Source of the DNA: Steroidobacteraceae bacterium
GTDB lineage: Bacteria; Pseudomonadota; Gammaproteobacteria; Steroidobacterales; Steroidobacteraceae
Direction of reading: 5' to 3'
NCBI GenBank assembly: GCA_019187185.1
Contig: JABAQU010000015.1
Coordinates: forward strand, 231,665-295,664
Length of the DNA stretch: 64,000 nucleotides
Shown here: in pieces, positions 52,569 to 62,408 of the stretch
How the letters are laid out: each line of letters begins with the position of its first letter
Numbering within the stretch: position 1 is the first letter of the stretch
Position numbers and translations under genes: made by a program
The notes under the pieces: generated by a model
Seen by the model: the letters and a program-made list of their open reading frames with translations, nothing else
Database searches by the model: none
What the model was told of the DNA's origin: nothing

Positions 52569-53816
52569 GTGGGTAATCGGCGCGTCGTCGTAACCGGAAT
52601 CGGCATCGTTTCCCCGGTCGGGAGCACGCTCGAGAGTGCGTGGTCCGCCGTGACCGCCGGCGAGAGCGGTATCTCGCCGATCACGAGCTTCGACGTCTCG
52701 GGCTTCGCGACCCGATTTGCGGGCGCCGTTCGCGGCTTCGAAGTTTCCGGGTATCTGGCGCCGAAAGAGGCACGGCGCATGGACCCGTTCATGCACTATG
52801 GCGTCGCGGCCGGCGTGCAGGCCGTCAACGACGCCGGAATCGATTTCTCGAAGGAAGACCCGACGCGTAGCGGCGTGATCATGGGCTCCGGCATCGGCGG
52901 GCTCGAGGGCATGGAGCGCGAGATCGGCACCTGGGCGACGACGAAGAACCCGCGCAAGATCTCGCCGTTCTACATCCCGAGCACGATCATCAACATGATC
53001 GCCGGGCACCTGTCGATCCGCTACGGCATCAATGGTCCGAATCTCGCGGTGGTGTCGGCCTGCACGAGTTCGACGCACGCGATCGGCCTTGCGATGCGGC
53101 TCATCCAGCACGGTGACGCCGACATCATGATCGCCGGTGGCGCCGAACATGCGAGCACGCCGACGGCGCTCGCCGGTTTCAGCCAGGCGAAGGCGCTGTC
53201 CGAACGCAACGACGCCCCGCAGAAGGCGAGCCGACCCTGGGATCGCGATCGTGACGGCTTCGTGATGGGCGACGGCGGCGGCGCCATGATCATCGAGGAT
53301 CTCGATCACGCGAAGGCGCGCGGCGCGCGCATCTACGCGGAATTGATCGGCTTCGGCATGAGCGGCGATGCCTTCCACATCACGGCCCCCCCTGACGACG
53401 GCAACGGTGCGCGTATCGCGATGGTCAATGCGATGCGGGACGCGGGCGTCGCGCCCGGGGACGTGCAGTACCTGAATGCGCATGCGACGTCGACGCCGCT
53501 CGGCGATGTCGCCGAAACGATCGCGATCAAGAGCGCATTCGGCCCGGCCGCCGCGCAGCTCGCGGTCAGTTCGACGAAATCGATGACCGGTCACCTGCTC
53601 GGGGCGGCGGGCGCGGTCGAAGGCATCTTCTCCGTGCTTGCGATCCGCGACGGCATCGCACCGCCGACGATAAACCTCGATCACCCCGACCCGGCCTGCG
53701 ACCTCGACTACGTGCCGAACACGGCCCGCCGCATGCCGATCGAGGTCGCCATGTCCAATTCCTTCGGCTTTGGCGGCACGAACGGGACCGTCGTCTTCCG
53801 GCGTTTCCGGGACTGA
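52569..53816 (+). CDS. fabF: 3-oxoacyl-ACP synthase II
   Basis: A 415-aa condensing enzyme. The active-site triad is visible: Cys in VVSACTSSTHAIG, His in NAHATSTPLGD, and STKSMTGHLLGAAGA. GTG 52569 gives NRRVVVTGIG at the position where the E. coli protein starts; GTG 52554 is an alternative that adds five residues. It elongates acyl-ACP and follows acpP by 66 bp. Confidence 0.96.
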   Translation: MGNRRVVVTGIGIVSPVGSTLESAWSAVTAGESGISPITSFDVSGFATRFAGAVRGFEVSGYLAPKEARRMDPFMHYGVAAGVQAVNDAGIDFSKEDPTRSGVIMGSGIGGLEGMEREIGTWATTKNPRKISPFYIPSTIINMIAGHLSIRYGINGPNLAVVSACTSSTHAIGLAMRLIQHGDADIMIAGGAEHASTPTALAGFSQAKALSERNDAPQKASRPWDRDRDGFVMGDGGGAMIIEDLDHAKARGARIYAELIGFGMSGDAFHITAPPDDGNGARIAMVNAMRDAGVAPGDVQYLNAHATSTPLGDVAETIAIKSAFGPAAAQLAVSSTKSMTGHLLGAAGAVEGIFSVLAIRDGIAPPTINLDHPDPACDLDYVPNTARRMPIEVAMSNSFGFGGTNGTVVFRRFRD

Positions 53817-53833
53817 GCGGCACGGCGGCCGCA

Positions 53834-55234
53834 ATGACCGCGCCCGGGTCGCGTCGCCGGCTCGACCTGTCGCCCGCCGCACTTCGCCAACTCGTCGCAA
53901 TCCGCCCCGGCTACTTTCCGGTGCTGTTCGACAGCGCCGCCTCGGCTTCCGGCGCGACGGGGCATGCCCTGACGATGCTCGCGGCAGCCCCGGTGGGTCT
54001 GCTTGCACTGACGCGCGACCAGCGCCTCATTGCACGCGGCGAGGCGCGGGCGCCGCGGCGAAGCGATGCGGGCGGATTCCTCGCGGCACTCGATGCATGG
54101 TGGCGTGACGTACATGCGCGTGCACCCGCTGCGTGCAGCCTCGCCGGGGGCTGGGCGGTCTACCTCGGCTACGAGCTCGCGACCGAAGTCGAGCCGACGC
54201 TGCGATTGCCGCCGGGGCGCCTGCCGTGGCGCGCCGTCGCGATACGCGTCGGCGGCGCACTGGTGCACGATCATGCCGCGGGGACGGTCGACCTCGTCGT
54301 CGCGCCCGGCGACGAGCCGCGGCTCGACGAGATCGAACGGGAAGTCATCGCGGCTCTCGCCGCGGGGCGGGCAGCGGCGCCGACGAGAGTACCCTCGCCG
54401 CAAATCGCCCGGCAAATCGACGAGGAACCCGCGGAGCGCTTCCTTGCGCGCGTGGCGCGCGCGCAGGAGCATATCGGTGCGGGCGACATCTACCAGGCAA
54501 ACCTGTCGCGCTGGTGGCGCGCAGCCTGTCCGGGGCAGGTGTCAGGTCCGCTGTACGAGCGCCTGCGCGACGCGAATCCCGCGCCGTTTGCCGCCCATGC
54601 GCGGTTCGACGGCATGGACCTGCTCAGTTCCTCGCCCGAGCGCCTGCTCGCGATCCGCGGGCGGGAGGCGAGCACACGTCCGATCGCCGGCACCCGGCCG
54701 AGGAGCCTGCGTCCCGGCGCGGACGCCCACGAGGCCGCGGGACTCGCGGCGCATCCGAAAGAACGCGCCGAGCACGTCATGCTGATCGATCTCGAGCGCA
54801 ATGACCTCGGCCGCGTGTGCGAAGCCGGTACCGTGCGGGTCGACGAGTACATGGTGGTCGAAACGTTCGCGCACGTGCATCACATCGTCTCGAACGTGCG
54901 GGGCACGCTGCGCGCCGGCGTGACCCCGGTCGACGCATTGCGCGCCGTGTTTCCGGGCGGCACGATCACCGGCGTGCCGAAGGTGCGCTGCATGCAGATC
55001 ATCGCGGAACTGGAGGGAGAAGGTCGCGACGCGTACACCGGATCGCTCGGCTGGCTGTCTCCCGCCGGGGACGCCGACTTCAACATCCTGATCCGCACGT
55101 TGACCCTCGCGGACGGCCGGCTCGAGGTGCGGGCGGGGGCAGGCATCGTGGCGGACTCGGATCCGACGCGCGAACTCGCGGAAACGCGCGCCAAGGCACG
55201 CGGCCTGCTCGCCGCGCTCGGTGCAGGCCCGTGA
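53834..55234 (+). CDS. pabB: Aminodeoxychorismate synthase component I
   Basis: A 466-aa chorismate-binding enzyme with RPIAGTRPR, KERAEHVMLIDLERNDLGRV, AVFPGGTITGVPK and GSLGWLSPAGDADFNILIRTL. It makes 4-amino-4-deoxychorismate for folate. E. coli PabB has Lys in PIKGT; this protein has Ala as in anthranilate synthase. The adjoining pabC, coupled at GTGATG, supports the PabB call. TrpE is the alternative. Confidence 0.88.
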   Translation: MTAPGSRRRLDLSPAALRQLVAIRPGYFPVLFDSAASASGATGHALTMLAAAPVGLLALTRDQRLIARGEARAPRRSDAGGFLAALDAWWRDVHARAPAACSLAGGWAVYLGYELATEVEPTLRLPPGRLPWRAVAIRVGGALVHDHAAGTVDLVVAPGDEPRLDEIEREVIAALAAGRAAAPTRVPSPQIARQIDEEPAERFLARVARAQEHIGAGDIYQANLSRWWRAACPGQVSGPLYERLRDANPAPFAAHARFDGMDLLSSSPERLLAIRGREASTRPIAGTRPRSLRPGADAHEAAGLAAHPKERAEHVMLIDLERNDLGRVCEAGTVRVDEYMVVETFAHVHHIVSNVRGTLRAGVTPVDALRAVFPGGTITGVPKVRCMQIIAELEGEGRDAYTGSLGWLSPAGDADFNILIRTLTLADGRLEVRAGAGIVADSDPTRELAETRAKARGLLAALGAGP

Positions 55235-56064
55235 TGCTCGCGGCCTGGGCGCAGGGTGAGCCGGCGGAGTCGATCCCGATCGATGATCGGGGCCTGCACT
55301 ACGGCGACGGGCTCTTCGAGACGATCGGCACGAGCGGCGGGCGCGCGCGATTTCTGGCAGCGCACCTCGGGCGTCTCGCGCGAGGTTGTGCCGTGCTCGG
55401 GATCCCGGCCCCTGACGAATCCGTGCTCGCACGGGAGATCGCGCGGGCGGCAGCGCTCGCGCCCCATGTGATCGTCAAGGTGATCGTCACGCGAGGCCGG
55501 GCGCTCGCGCGCGGCTATGCCTTTACGGGCGCCGAGACGCCGACACGCATCGTGACGGCCTGGCCGTGGCCCGAGGGACCCCTCGCGGCACGTGATCCGG
55601 CCAGGGTCGCCACGGCCGGTCGCGCGGGGAGCACGCCGCTCCTTGCCGGCATCAAGCATCTCAATCGCCTCGAGCAGGTGCTGGCGTGCGAGGAGGCGCG
55701 GCAGCGCGGCCTCGACGAAGTCATACTCGTCGGCAGGGACGGCGGCATCATCGGAGGCGCCATGACCAACCTGTTCATGTACCACGACGGGCAGCTCGCA
55801 ACGCCGCGAGCCGACCGCTGCGCTGTCGCAGGAGTGATGCGCGGGCAGGTGCTCGCGGCGGCGTCACGGCTGGGCTTTGCCGCGTGCGAGCGCGACCTCA
55901 CCGTGCGGGATCTCGCCGGCGCACAGGCACTCTGGCTCACGAATGTCCGCGTCGGACTCTGGCCGATCGGGAATCTCGCAGGCCGGGAATGCGCCGTGCA
56001 CGCGTGGACGCAACCATTGCAGCGCGCGATCGAGACCGGGGCGGGCGGGGCGCGCCTTGCGTAA
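55234..56064 (+). CDS. pabC: Aminodeoxychorismate lyase
   Basis: A 276-aa fold-type IV PLP enzyme. GIKHLNRLEQVLA includes the PLP lysine and matches E. coli PabC closely; DDRGLHYGDGLFET stands at the N-terminus. It releases p-aminobenzoate and pyruvate. The ATG shares its first base with the pabB stop. Its end overlaps the start of mltG. Confidence 0.94.
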   Translation: MLAAWAQGEPAESIPIDDRGLHYGDGLFETIGTSGGRARFLAAHLGRLARGCAVLGIPAPDESVLAREIARAAALAPHVIVKVIVTRGRALARGYAFTGAETPTRIVTAWPWPEGPLAARDPARVATAGRAGSTPLLAGIKHLNRLEQVLACEEARQRGLDEVILVGRDGGIIGGAMTNLFMYHDGQLATPRADRCAVAGVMRGQVLAAASRLGFAACERDLTVRDLAGAQALWLTNVRVGLWPIGNLAGRECAVHAWTQPLQRAIETGAGGARLA

Positions 56065-57082
56065 ACGACGCTTCGCTTCGCTCGGGCTCGCCATCGTCGC
56101 CGGCCTCGCCGGGGCGGCGGCGCTCGGCGGCTACCTGTGGCTCGATCGCGCAATGGGCGAGCCCGGCCCCCACGCATCGATCGTGCGCGTCCACGTCTAC
56201 CCGGGGCGCAGCCTGCGCTCGACATTGCAGGCCATCGCAGCCGCCGGGGCGCTGCGAGAGCCGCGGGCGGTGGAATGGTACGTGCGGCTCATGCGGCAGC
56301 CTGTCGCGGCGAAGGCCGGCAACTACGACCTGCCCGCACGCGCCACGCCCCGGCAAATCCTCGAGCAACTCGACGCCGGCCGCGTGGTGCTCGAGCAGTT
56401 GACGATCGTCGAGGGCTGGACATTCGCCGAGATGCGCGACGCAGTCGACGCTCACCCGTATCTCAAGCACACGCTGAAGGGCGCGTCCGGCAATGCCATC
56501 ATGACTGCGATCGGCCACGAGGGAGAGCACCCCGAGGGCCGCTTCTTTCCCGATACCTACCGCTTCGCCGACGGCACGACCGACGCCGAGATCTACCGCC
56601 TCGCCTACGACACGCTCGCGCGCACGCTCGCCGCCGCCTGGGCGGCGCGCAGCCCGGACCTGCCGCTGCGCACGGCCGACGACGCGCTGATCCTTGCGTC
56701 GATCGTCGAGAAGGAAACCGCACTCGCGAGCGAGCGACGCATCATCGCCGGCGTGTTCACGACCCGGCTGCGCAAGGGCATGCGGCTGCAGACCGACCCC
56801 ACCGTGATCTACGGGCTCGGCGCGCAATACAACGGCGACATTCGCCGTCGCGACCTGACCACCGACACGCCGTACAACACATACACGCGCTCGGGCTTGC
56901 CGCCGACGCCGATCGCACTGCCGGGTCGCGAATCGCTGTACGCCGCCGTGCAACCCGACGAGACCGGCGCGCTGTATTTCGTCGCGAGCGGCAAGGGCGA
57001 CGGGTCGCACGTGTTCTCGAAGACGCTCGAGGCGCACAACGCAGCGGTCGCACGCTACCTCGCGCGGCTCAGGGGAAAATGA
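56057..57082 (+). CDS. mltG: Endolytic murein transglycosylase
   Basis: A 341-aa YceG/MltG protein with an N-terminal membrane anchor ([20 protein letters not shown]) and a LysM-like and catalytic domain: the Glu in ASIVEKET, then [15 protein letters not shown] and [18 protein letters not shown]. It cuts nascent glycan strands. The TTG at 56057 in a GC-rich G-run context is the only plausible start, overlapping the pabC stop. Confidence 0.94.
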   Translation: MRKRRFASLGLAIVAGLAGAAALGGYLWLDRAMGEPGPHASIVRVHVYPGRSLRSTLQAIAAAGALREPRAVEWYVRLMRQPVAAKAGNYDLPARATPRQILEQLDAGRVVLEQLTIVEGWTFAEMRDAVDAHPYLKHTLKGASGNAIMTAIGHEGEHPEGRFFPDTYRFADGTTDAEIYRLAYDTLARTLAAAWAARSPDLPLRTADDALILASIVEKETALASERRIIAGVFTTRLRKGMRLQTDPTVIYGLGAQYNGDIRRRDLTTDTPYNTYTRSGLPPTPIALPGRESLYAAVQPDETGALYFVASGKGDGSHVFSKTLEAHNAAVARYLARLRGK

Positions 57083-57086
57083 CGGC

Positions 57087-57710
57087 ATGGCACGCGGACG
57101 CTTCATCACGCTCGAAGGGATCGAAGGTGCCGGCAAGTCGACTGTCGCCGCGCAGCTGTGCGAGCGGCTGCGCTCACGCGGCGTCGCCGTCCACGCGACC
57201 CGCGAGCCGGGCGGTACGCCGCTCGCGGAGCGGATCCGTGCGCTGGTGCTCGACCGGGGCGATGAATCCATCGCGCCGGAGGCCGAGGTGCTGCTGATGT
57301 TTGCGGCGCGCCGCCTCCATGTCGACAACCTGATCCGCCCCGCGCTCGAACGCGGCGAATGGGTGCTCTGCGACCGTTTCACCGACGCCACGCGCGCCTA
57401 CCAGGGCGCAGGGCGCGGCGTGGCGTCCGGGTTGATCGAATCGCTGGCGCAGGCAGTCCATGCCGATGTGGAGCCCGACCTCACGCTCTTCCTCGACGTG
57501 CCGGTTGCGCTCGGCCTGTCGCGCGCTGCCGCGCGACGTGGCACGACCGATCGCTTCGAGACCGAGGGCCACGCGTTCTTCGAACGGGTGCGCAGCCGGT
57601 ACCTCGAGATCGCGCGCGAGACGCGCGTCGTGCGCATCGATGCCACAGAGCCGCTGGCCGCGGTGGTCTCGGCGGCGATTGCAGCGGTCGAGTCGCGGTG
57701 GCCGACGTGA
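57087..57710 (+). CDS. tmk: Thymidylate kinase
   Basis: A 207-aa kinase with P-loop [15 protein letters not shown], the DR motif [18 protein letters not shown], and LID-like [10 protein letters not shown]. It phosphorylates dTMP. GGGGA precedes its ATG; 4 bp after mltG. Overlaps holB. Confidence 0.96.
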   Translation: MARGRFITLEGIEGAGKSTVAAQLCERLRSRGVAVHATREPGGTPLAERIRALVLDRGDESIAPEAEVLLMFAARRLHVDNLIRPALERGEWVLCDRFTDATRAYQGAGRGVASGLIESLAQAVHADVEPDLTLFLDVPVALGLSRAAARRGTTDRFETEGHAFFERVRSRYLEIARETRVVRIDATEPLAAVVSAAIAAVESRWPT

Positions 57711-58639
57711 TCGCGGCGACCGATTGCTTCTGGCTCGGCCCGGCCATGCAGGCGCTGCGCACGGCGCACCGTGCAGACCGCGTCGGCCACGCACTGCTGA
57801 TTCATGCGGACCCGGGCTGTGGAGGCGAACTGCTCGCCACGTGGGCCGCGCAGTTGCTGCTCTGCCGTCGCGACGCGGCGCCGTGCAACGCGTGTGTCGA
57901 TTGCCGGCACTGCGCCGCCGGGCAGCACCCGGACCTCTTCGTCGTGCGCCCGACCGGGGATTCGCTGCAGATCCGTGTCGATGACGTGCGTGCATTCGTC
58001 GCGGACCTGGCTCTGACGAGCCACGGCGGCGGGTATCGGATCGGCATCGTCACGCCTGCCGATGCGCTCAATGCGGCCGCGGCGAATGCGCTGCTGAAGA
58101 CGCTCGAAGAGCCGCCGCCCCGCACGGTGATCGCGCTCGTGAGTACCACGCCATCGCGTCTGCCGGCCACGATCCGCAGCCGCTGCCTGCGCCTCACGGT
58201 CACGGCGCCCGGCGCCGCCGCGACGCAGGCCTGGCTCGCGGGGCAGGGCAGGACGGGCGATCTCGCGGCGGCGGTCGATGTGCTCGGTGATGCACCGCTC
58301 AAGCTGTTCGATGCGGATATCCCTGCCGTGACCCGCTTGCGTGCCGACACGACACGCGCGCTCGATGAGGCGGCGCGTGGCGGCGCCGATCCCGCGGCGC
58401 TCGCAGAGCGCTGGTCGCGCGATGAGTACGAGCTGCGCCTCGCCTGCATCGAGGCATGGCTCAATGCGCGAATTCGCTTGTCAGCCGCTTCGGCAACCGG
58501 GAATATAGCGCGGCAGTTCGAGTTGCTCGACGCGATGCGCGAGCTGCGGCGCGAGATCGACGCACCGCTCAACAAGTCGGTAGCCCTCGAACGATGGCTC
58601 TGGCGCCTGGCGGATGCCGACAGCAACCGGGCGGCGTGA
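57707..58639 (+). CDS. holB: DNA polymerase III subunit delta'
   Basis: A 310-aa clamp-loader subunit. A four-cysteine zinc module [17 protein letters not shown], the sensor motif [11 protein letters not shown] and [14 protein letters not shown] are clear; the P-loop is degenerate ([10 protein letters not shown]), normal for delta'. GTG 57707 gives a four-base overlap with tmk (GTGA). GTG 57698 is possible. Confidence 0.93.
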   Translation: MIAATDCFWLGPAMQALRTAHRADRVGHALLIHADPGCGGELLATWAAQLLLCRRDAAPCNACVDCRHCAAGQHPDLFVVRPTGDSLQIRVDDVRAFVADLALTSHGGGYRIGIVTPADALNAAAANALLKTLEEPPPRTVIALVSTTPSRLPATIRSRCLRLTVTAPGAAATQAWLAGQGRTGDLAAAVDVLGDAPLKLFDADIPAVTRLRADTTRALDEAARGGADPAALAERWSRDEYELRLACIEAWLNARIRLSAASATGNIARQFELLDAMRELRREIDAPLNKSVALERWLWRLADADSNRAA

Positions 58640-58669
58640 CCGTTCGCACAGAGAGGCAGCTGAGAATCG

Positions 58670-59032
58670 ATGAAGGATCCGACATCGCGCACCGGCAACA
58701 AGCCCGGTCTCCTCACGCTCACGATCAAGGACAAGAGCGCGCTGTATCTCGCGTACATGCCGTTCGTGAAGAACGGCGGGCTCTTCATTCCGACGAACAG
58801 CAACTATCGCCTCGGCGACGAGGTGTTCATGCTCCTCAACCTGATGGGCGAGGACGAGAAGCTGCCGGTGGCCGGCCGCGTAATCTGGGTGACGCCGAAG
58901 GGGGCCCAGGGCAAGCGCACCGCGGGAATCGGCGTGCAGTTCAGTGACCAGGATCGCGGGCAGACCCAGAAGAAGATCGAGACCTACCTCGCCGGCGCCC
59001 TGTCCGGCGACAAGGCCACGCACACGATGTGA
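58670..59032 (+). CDS. PilZ-domain protein
   Basis: A 120-aa PilZ protein (LTIKDKSALYLAYMPFVKNGGLF ... GRVIWVTPKGAQGKRTAGIGVQF). It is the PilZ of type IV pilus assembly, in its usual place after holB. The c-di-GMP binding RxxxR of other PilZ proteins is absent, as in the pilus-assembly class. It ends the plus-strand block before an AT-rich hairpin. Confidence 0.92.
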   Translation: MKDPTSRTGNKPGLLTLTIKDKSALYLAYMPFVKNGGLFIPTNSNYRLGDEVFMLLNLMGEDEKLPVAGRVIWVTPKGAQGKRTAGIGVQFSDQDRGQTQKKIETYLAGALSGDKATHTM

Positions 59033-59081
59033 CCCGGCGTCTGGACTTTTTGCACGCTGCAGGCCTGGCTGACAGACTTTC

Positions 59082-59111
59082 TCAATAAAAGCACGTAATT
59101 TATTGATTTTT
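59082..59111 (+). terminator. AT-rich stem-loop with T-run after the pilZ-type gene
   Basis: TCAATAAA (59082-59089) and TTTATTGA (59099-59106) pair perfectly around a 9-base loop and are followed by TTTTT (59107-59111). The run is strikingly AT-rich for this DNA. It lies in the 160-bp gap between converging genes. Confidence 0.5.
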
Positions 59112-59192
59112 AGTTGTAATTAGAGTCCGCCACGGCACCTGCCCGGTTCCCGCGATCCGGCGATGTGCCGGGTTGGGCGGGGGTTCTCGGTG

Positions 59193-60272
59193 TCAGCCTG
59201 TACGGCGCAGGCCGAGGTCGGTCGAAGTGAGGCCGTCCTTCAGCACGTAGGCATCGAAGCCGCGCTCGACCAGGATGAACGCGGCGGCCGAGCTGCGCCG
59301 GCCCGTGTCGCAGCAGACGACATACTTCGTGCCGCGATCGAGCGTGCCGAGCTTCATGCGGATGAAGTAGAGCGGGATGTTGATCGAGTCCTCGATCCTG
59401 AGGTTCTGGTACTCCGACGGCAATCGCACATCGAGCCATCGGCCGCCCCTGGCGACGATCTCGCGGGCCTGCTCGTCGGTGACCCACTGCAGCAGCGGCT
59501 CGTTCATCAACTCGCGGAAATCCTGCTTGTTGAGCCGCATCAGTACGCCGTCGGTGAGCATCGTGATCGTCGCATTGCGCTTGGCCTCGGCGATCAGCGC
59601 CTCCTCGCCGAAGGTATCGCCGACACCGAGTTCGGCGAGCTTGATGCCATCCTTGTTGAGCGGCGTCTCGCGCGTCACCTGGCAGCGGCCCTTGACGATC
59701 GCGTAGAAGAAGTCGCCTTCCTCGCCCTGCTTGATGACGACCTCGCCGGCCCGATAGGCCTGGCGCTGCATCCGGATGAAAATCGCCTGGATGTTCGCCG
59801 GCGGAATGCGGTGAAACGCCTTGGTCGACAGCAGCGTCGTCATCCAGTCGTCCGCGTTGCCGCCGCCCTCGAGATCCGCCTGCAGCTCCGTGACTTCGTA
59901 GCTGCCGGTCTGGTCCCAGGTGATCATTACGTCGAGCAGTTCGCTGTCGATCGACAGGTACTCGATCTGGTCGACCGCGCGAGCCGTGTACTTGCGGGGC
60001 TGCCCCGGCGTGATCGGATTGCGTGCCTCGGGGGTGCCGGCCTTGATCATCGCGGCCGTGCGGTCGCCCGCACGCAGTTCGACCATGCCCTTGACGAGCC
60101 AGAAGGTCCGCTTGTCGGATTCGCCCTCCTTGAACAGCACGCGCCCAGAGTCCATCGTGCGCACGGTGATCTTCTTCGCGAGCGCGTGCAGGTTCTCGGC
60201 CTTCATGCCCTCGAGGGGCGCGAAGGTCTTGAGCAGCGGAACTGTGGCGGGGCGGCCCGGATCCTGAGACAT
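59193..60272 (-). CDS. Double cNMP-binding domain protein with rhodanese domain
   Basis: A 359-aa protein. Residues 10-115 look like a degenerate cyclic-nucleotide-binding fold (RTMDSGRVLFKEGESDKRTFWLVKG). Residues 140-245 are a better one (YRAGEVVIKQGEEGDFFYAIVKG, GDTFGEEALI). A rhodanese domain (255-355) ends with the Cys loop CDTGRRSS near 315. It may be a nucleotide-responsive sulfur-transfer or regulatory protein. It has no helix-turn-helix, so it is not a Crp activator. Confidence 0.85.
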   Translation of the reverse strand: MSQDPGRPATVPLLKTFAPLEGMKAENLHALAKKITVRTMDSGRVLFKEGESDKRTFWLVKGMVELRAGDRTAAMIKAGTPEARNPITPGQPRKYTARAVDQIEYLSIDSELLDVMITWDQTGSYEVTELQADLEGGGNADDWMTTLLSTKAFHRIPPANIQAIFIRMQRQAYRAGEVVIKQGEEGDFFYAIVKGRCQVTRETPLNKDGIKLAELGVGDTFGEEALIAEAKRNATITMLTDGVLMRLNKQDFRELMNEPLLQWVTDEQAREIVARGGRWLDVRLPSEYQNLRIEDSINIPLYFIRMKLGTLDRGTKYVVCCDTGRRSSAAAFILVERGFDAYVLKDGLTSTDLGLRRTG

Positions 60273-60371
60273 CGACCTCTCGTCCGCGACACATTATGGT
60301 GCGTCGCAATCGACCGGATCGTAGCACAGTGACCTTCGTGCACCGGTACGCAGTTCACGCCTTGCGGCCCG

Positions 60372-62408
60372 TCACGGCGTCGCGATGCGTGACCAGCCCG
60401 CGTCGGGCGAAAAACGTGAACCGTGGCGTGCCGCGAGTTCCCCGAGGCGCCTCACCACCTCGCGCGGCCCGCGCTTGCGGGCATAGGCCATCGGTCCGCC
60501 GCGGAAGGGCGCAAAGCCGGTGCCGAACATCACGCCGGCATCCAGCAGGTCCTCGTCCTCCACGGTGCCCTCGCGCAGCACGGCCGCGCATTCGTTGACG
60601 AGTGCGAGGATCAGGCGGTCGGCGAGGTCTTCCGGCGCGTGCGCGCCGCCCGGATCGGGCTTCACGACCTTGCCGTCGCGCCACTCGTAATAGCCCCTGC
60701 CGCTCTTGCGGCCGAGCTCCTTCGCGGCGATGTGCCGCGCGAGAGTCGGCAGCGACGGCGCGGCCCGGCCGAGTTCCTGCGCGATGATCACGCCGACGTG
60801 CTCGCCCACATCGAGGCCGACGACGTCCACGAGTTCGAGCGGGCCCATCGGCATGCCGAAATCGACCGCGACGCGATCGATCACGGCTGGCGGCACACCT
60901 TCTTCGAACGCGAGCATTGCTTCCTGCAGATAAGGCATCAGCACGCGATTGACGACGAAGCCCGGTGCACTGAGGCACGGCAGCGGCAGCTTGTCGATGC
61001 GGCGCGTGAAGGCGAGCGCAGCCGCTGCCACCTCGGGCCGCGTCGCCGCGCTGCGCACGATCTCGACGAGCGGCATCTGCGCAACCGGATTGAAGAAGTG
61101 CAGGCCCACGAGCCGCGCGGGGTCCGCCAGCTTTTCCGCGAGCACCTCGAGCCGGATGCTCGAGGTGTTGGTCGCGAGCAGCGCATCCGGCAGGAGCCGG
61201 GGCTCGAGTTGCGCGTAGAGCGCGCGCTTCGCCTCGACGTTCTCGTAGATGGCCTCGATCACCACGTCGGCCTTCGCGACACCGTCGCCCGCGACATCCG
61301 CCACGAGGCGTGCGGCCGCGGCGGCAGCTTCTGCCGGGTCCCGGATCCGCTTGCCGAAGAGCTCACGTGCCCGCGCGAGTGCCGGCTCGATGTACTTCAG
61401 CTCGCGATCCTGCAGCGTCACGTCGAAACCGCGCAGCGCACACCATGCGGCAATGTCGCCACCCATCACGCCCGCACCGATGACATGGACGCGCTGCAGG
61501 TTCCGCGCCGACCGGCCGCCGAGCGCCTTCAGGCGGTTCTGCAGGAAGAAAGCGCGGACCAGGTTGCGCGACGTGTCGGTGAGGAAGAGCTGCGCGATCG
61601 AGTGTGCCTCGGCCTCGAACGCTGCTGGACCGCGCGCACCGTGGCGCGCCCACAGATCGACGATGGCGTACGGCGCGGGATAATGGTCGCGGCGGACGCG
61701 TGCGGCGACCTGCTTCTCGAGTGCGGGCTTCACGAACGGCCGCACGAGCGGCCACGACAACGCGCGCGCGGCCAGCGGCGGACGATGCATCGCGGGTGGA
61801 TGCAGCGCGAGTGCGCGCGCCGCCGCGTCGAGTTCGGCGCGCGGCACGACGCGATCGACGAGCCCGAGGGCGAGCGCCTTGCCGGCCCGTACCGGCTTGC
61901 CGGTCAGCATCAGGTCGAGGGCCGCCTGGGCGCCGATCAGCCGCACCGTGCGCACCGTACCCCCGAAGCCCGGATGGATGCCGAGCTGCACCTCAGGCAG
62001 GCCGAGCGAAACCTTGTCGTCGTCTGCCGCCACGCGATAGCGGCACGCGAGCGCCAGTTCGAGCCCGCCCCCGAGCGCGAAGCCGTTGATTGCGGCCACG
62101 GTGGGGCAGGGCAGCGCCGCGAGCCGGTCGAGCACCTGCTGGCCCGAGCGGATCAAGTCGAACGCCTGCTCGACGGTCGAGAGCGTGGTGAACTCGTTGA
62201 TGTCGGCGCCGGCGATGAAGCCGCTCGCCTTGCCGGAACGCACGACCAGCGCCTTCGGCGGGTCGGCTTCGAGCCTCGCAAGGTGGTCGTTCAGCTCGAG
62301 CAGTACCGCCTTCGACAGCACATTGGTGGATGCGCCCGGCTTGTCGAGCGTCAGGGTCGCGAGCCGTTCGGCGTCACGCTGCAGGTTCCAGGACGGGACG
62401 ACGGACAT
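60372..62408 (-). CDS. Bifunctional enoyl-CoA hydratase/3-hydroxyacyl-CoA dehydrogenase, FadJ-like
   Basis: A 678-aa multifunctional beta-oxidation enzyme. The N-terminal hydratase (1-190) has NGFALGGGLELALACRYRVA and LPEVQLGIHPGFGG. The NAD-binding dehydrogenase starts near residue 303 (VHVIGAGVMGGDIAAW), with HFFNPVAQMPLVEIV and a C-terminal dehydrogenase pair. No thiolase partner is adjacent, unlike fadBA. It overlaps the end of the preceding EEP gene by 35 bp. Confidence 0.93.
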   Translation of the reverse strand: MSVVPSWNLQRDAERLATLTLDKPGASTNVLSKAVLLELNDHLARLEADPPKALVVRSGKASGFIAGADINEFTTLSTVEQAFDLIRSGQQVLDRLAALPCPTVAAINGFALGGGLELALACRYRVAADDDKVSLGLPEVQLGIHPGFGGTVRTVRLIGAQAALDLMLTGKPVRAGKALALGLVDRVVPRAELDAAARALALHPPAMHRPPLAARALSWPLVRPFVKPALEKQVAARVRRDHYPAPYAIVDLWARHGARGPAAFEAEAHSIAQLFLTDTSRNLVRAFFLQNRLKALGGRSARNLQRVHVIGAGVMGGDIAAWCALRGFDVTLQDRELKYIEPALARARELFGKRIRDPAEAAAAAARLVADVAGDGVAKADVVIEAIYENVEAKRALYAQLEPRLLPDALLATNTSSIRLEVLAEKLADPARLVGLHFFNPVAQMPLVEIVRSAATRPEVAAAALAFTRRIDKLPLPCLSAPGFVVNRVLMPYLQEAMLAFEEGVPPAVIDRVAVDFGMPMGPLELVDVVGLDVGEHVGVIIAQELGRAAPSLPTLARHIAAKELGRKSGRGYYEWRDGKVVKPDPGGAHAPEDLADRLILALVNECAAVLREGTVEDEDLLDAGVMFGTGFAPFRGGPMAYARKRGPREVVRRLGELAARHGSRFSPDAGWSRIATP

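Noticed and set aside
59193-60272. Crp/Fnr-family transcription factor
   Set aside because: No C-terminal helix-turn-helix; a rhodanese domain occupies that end.
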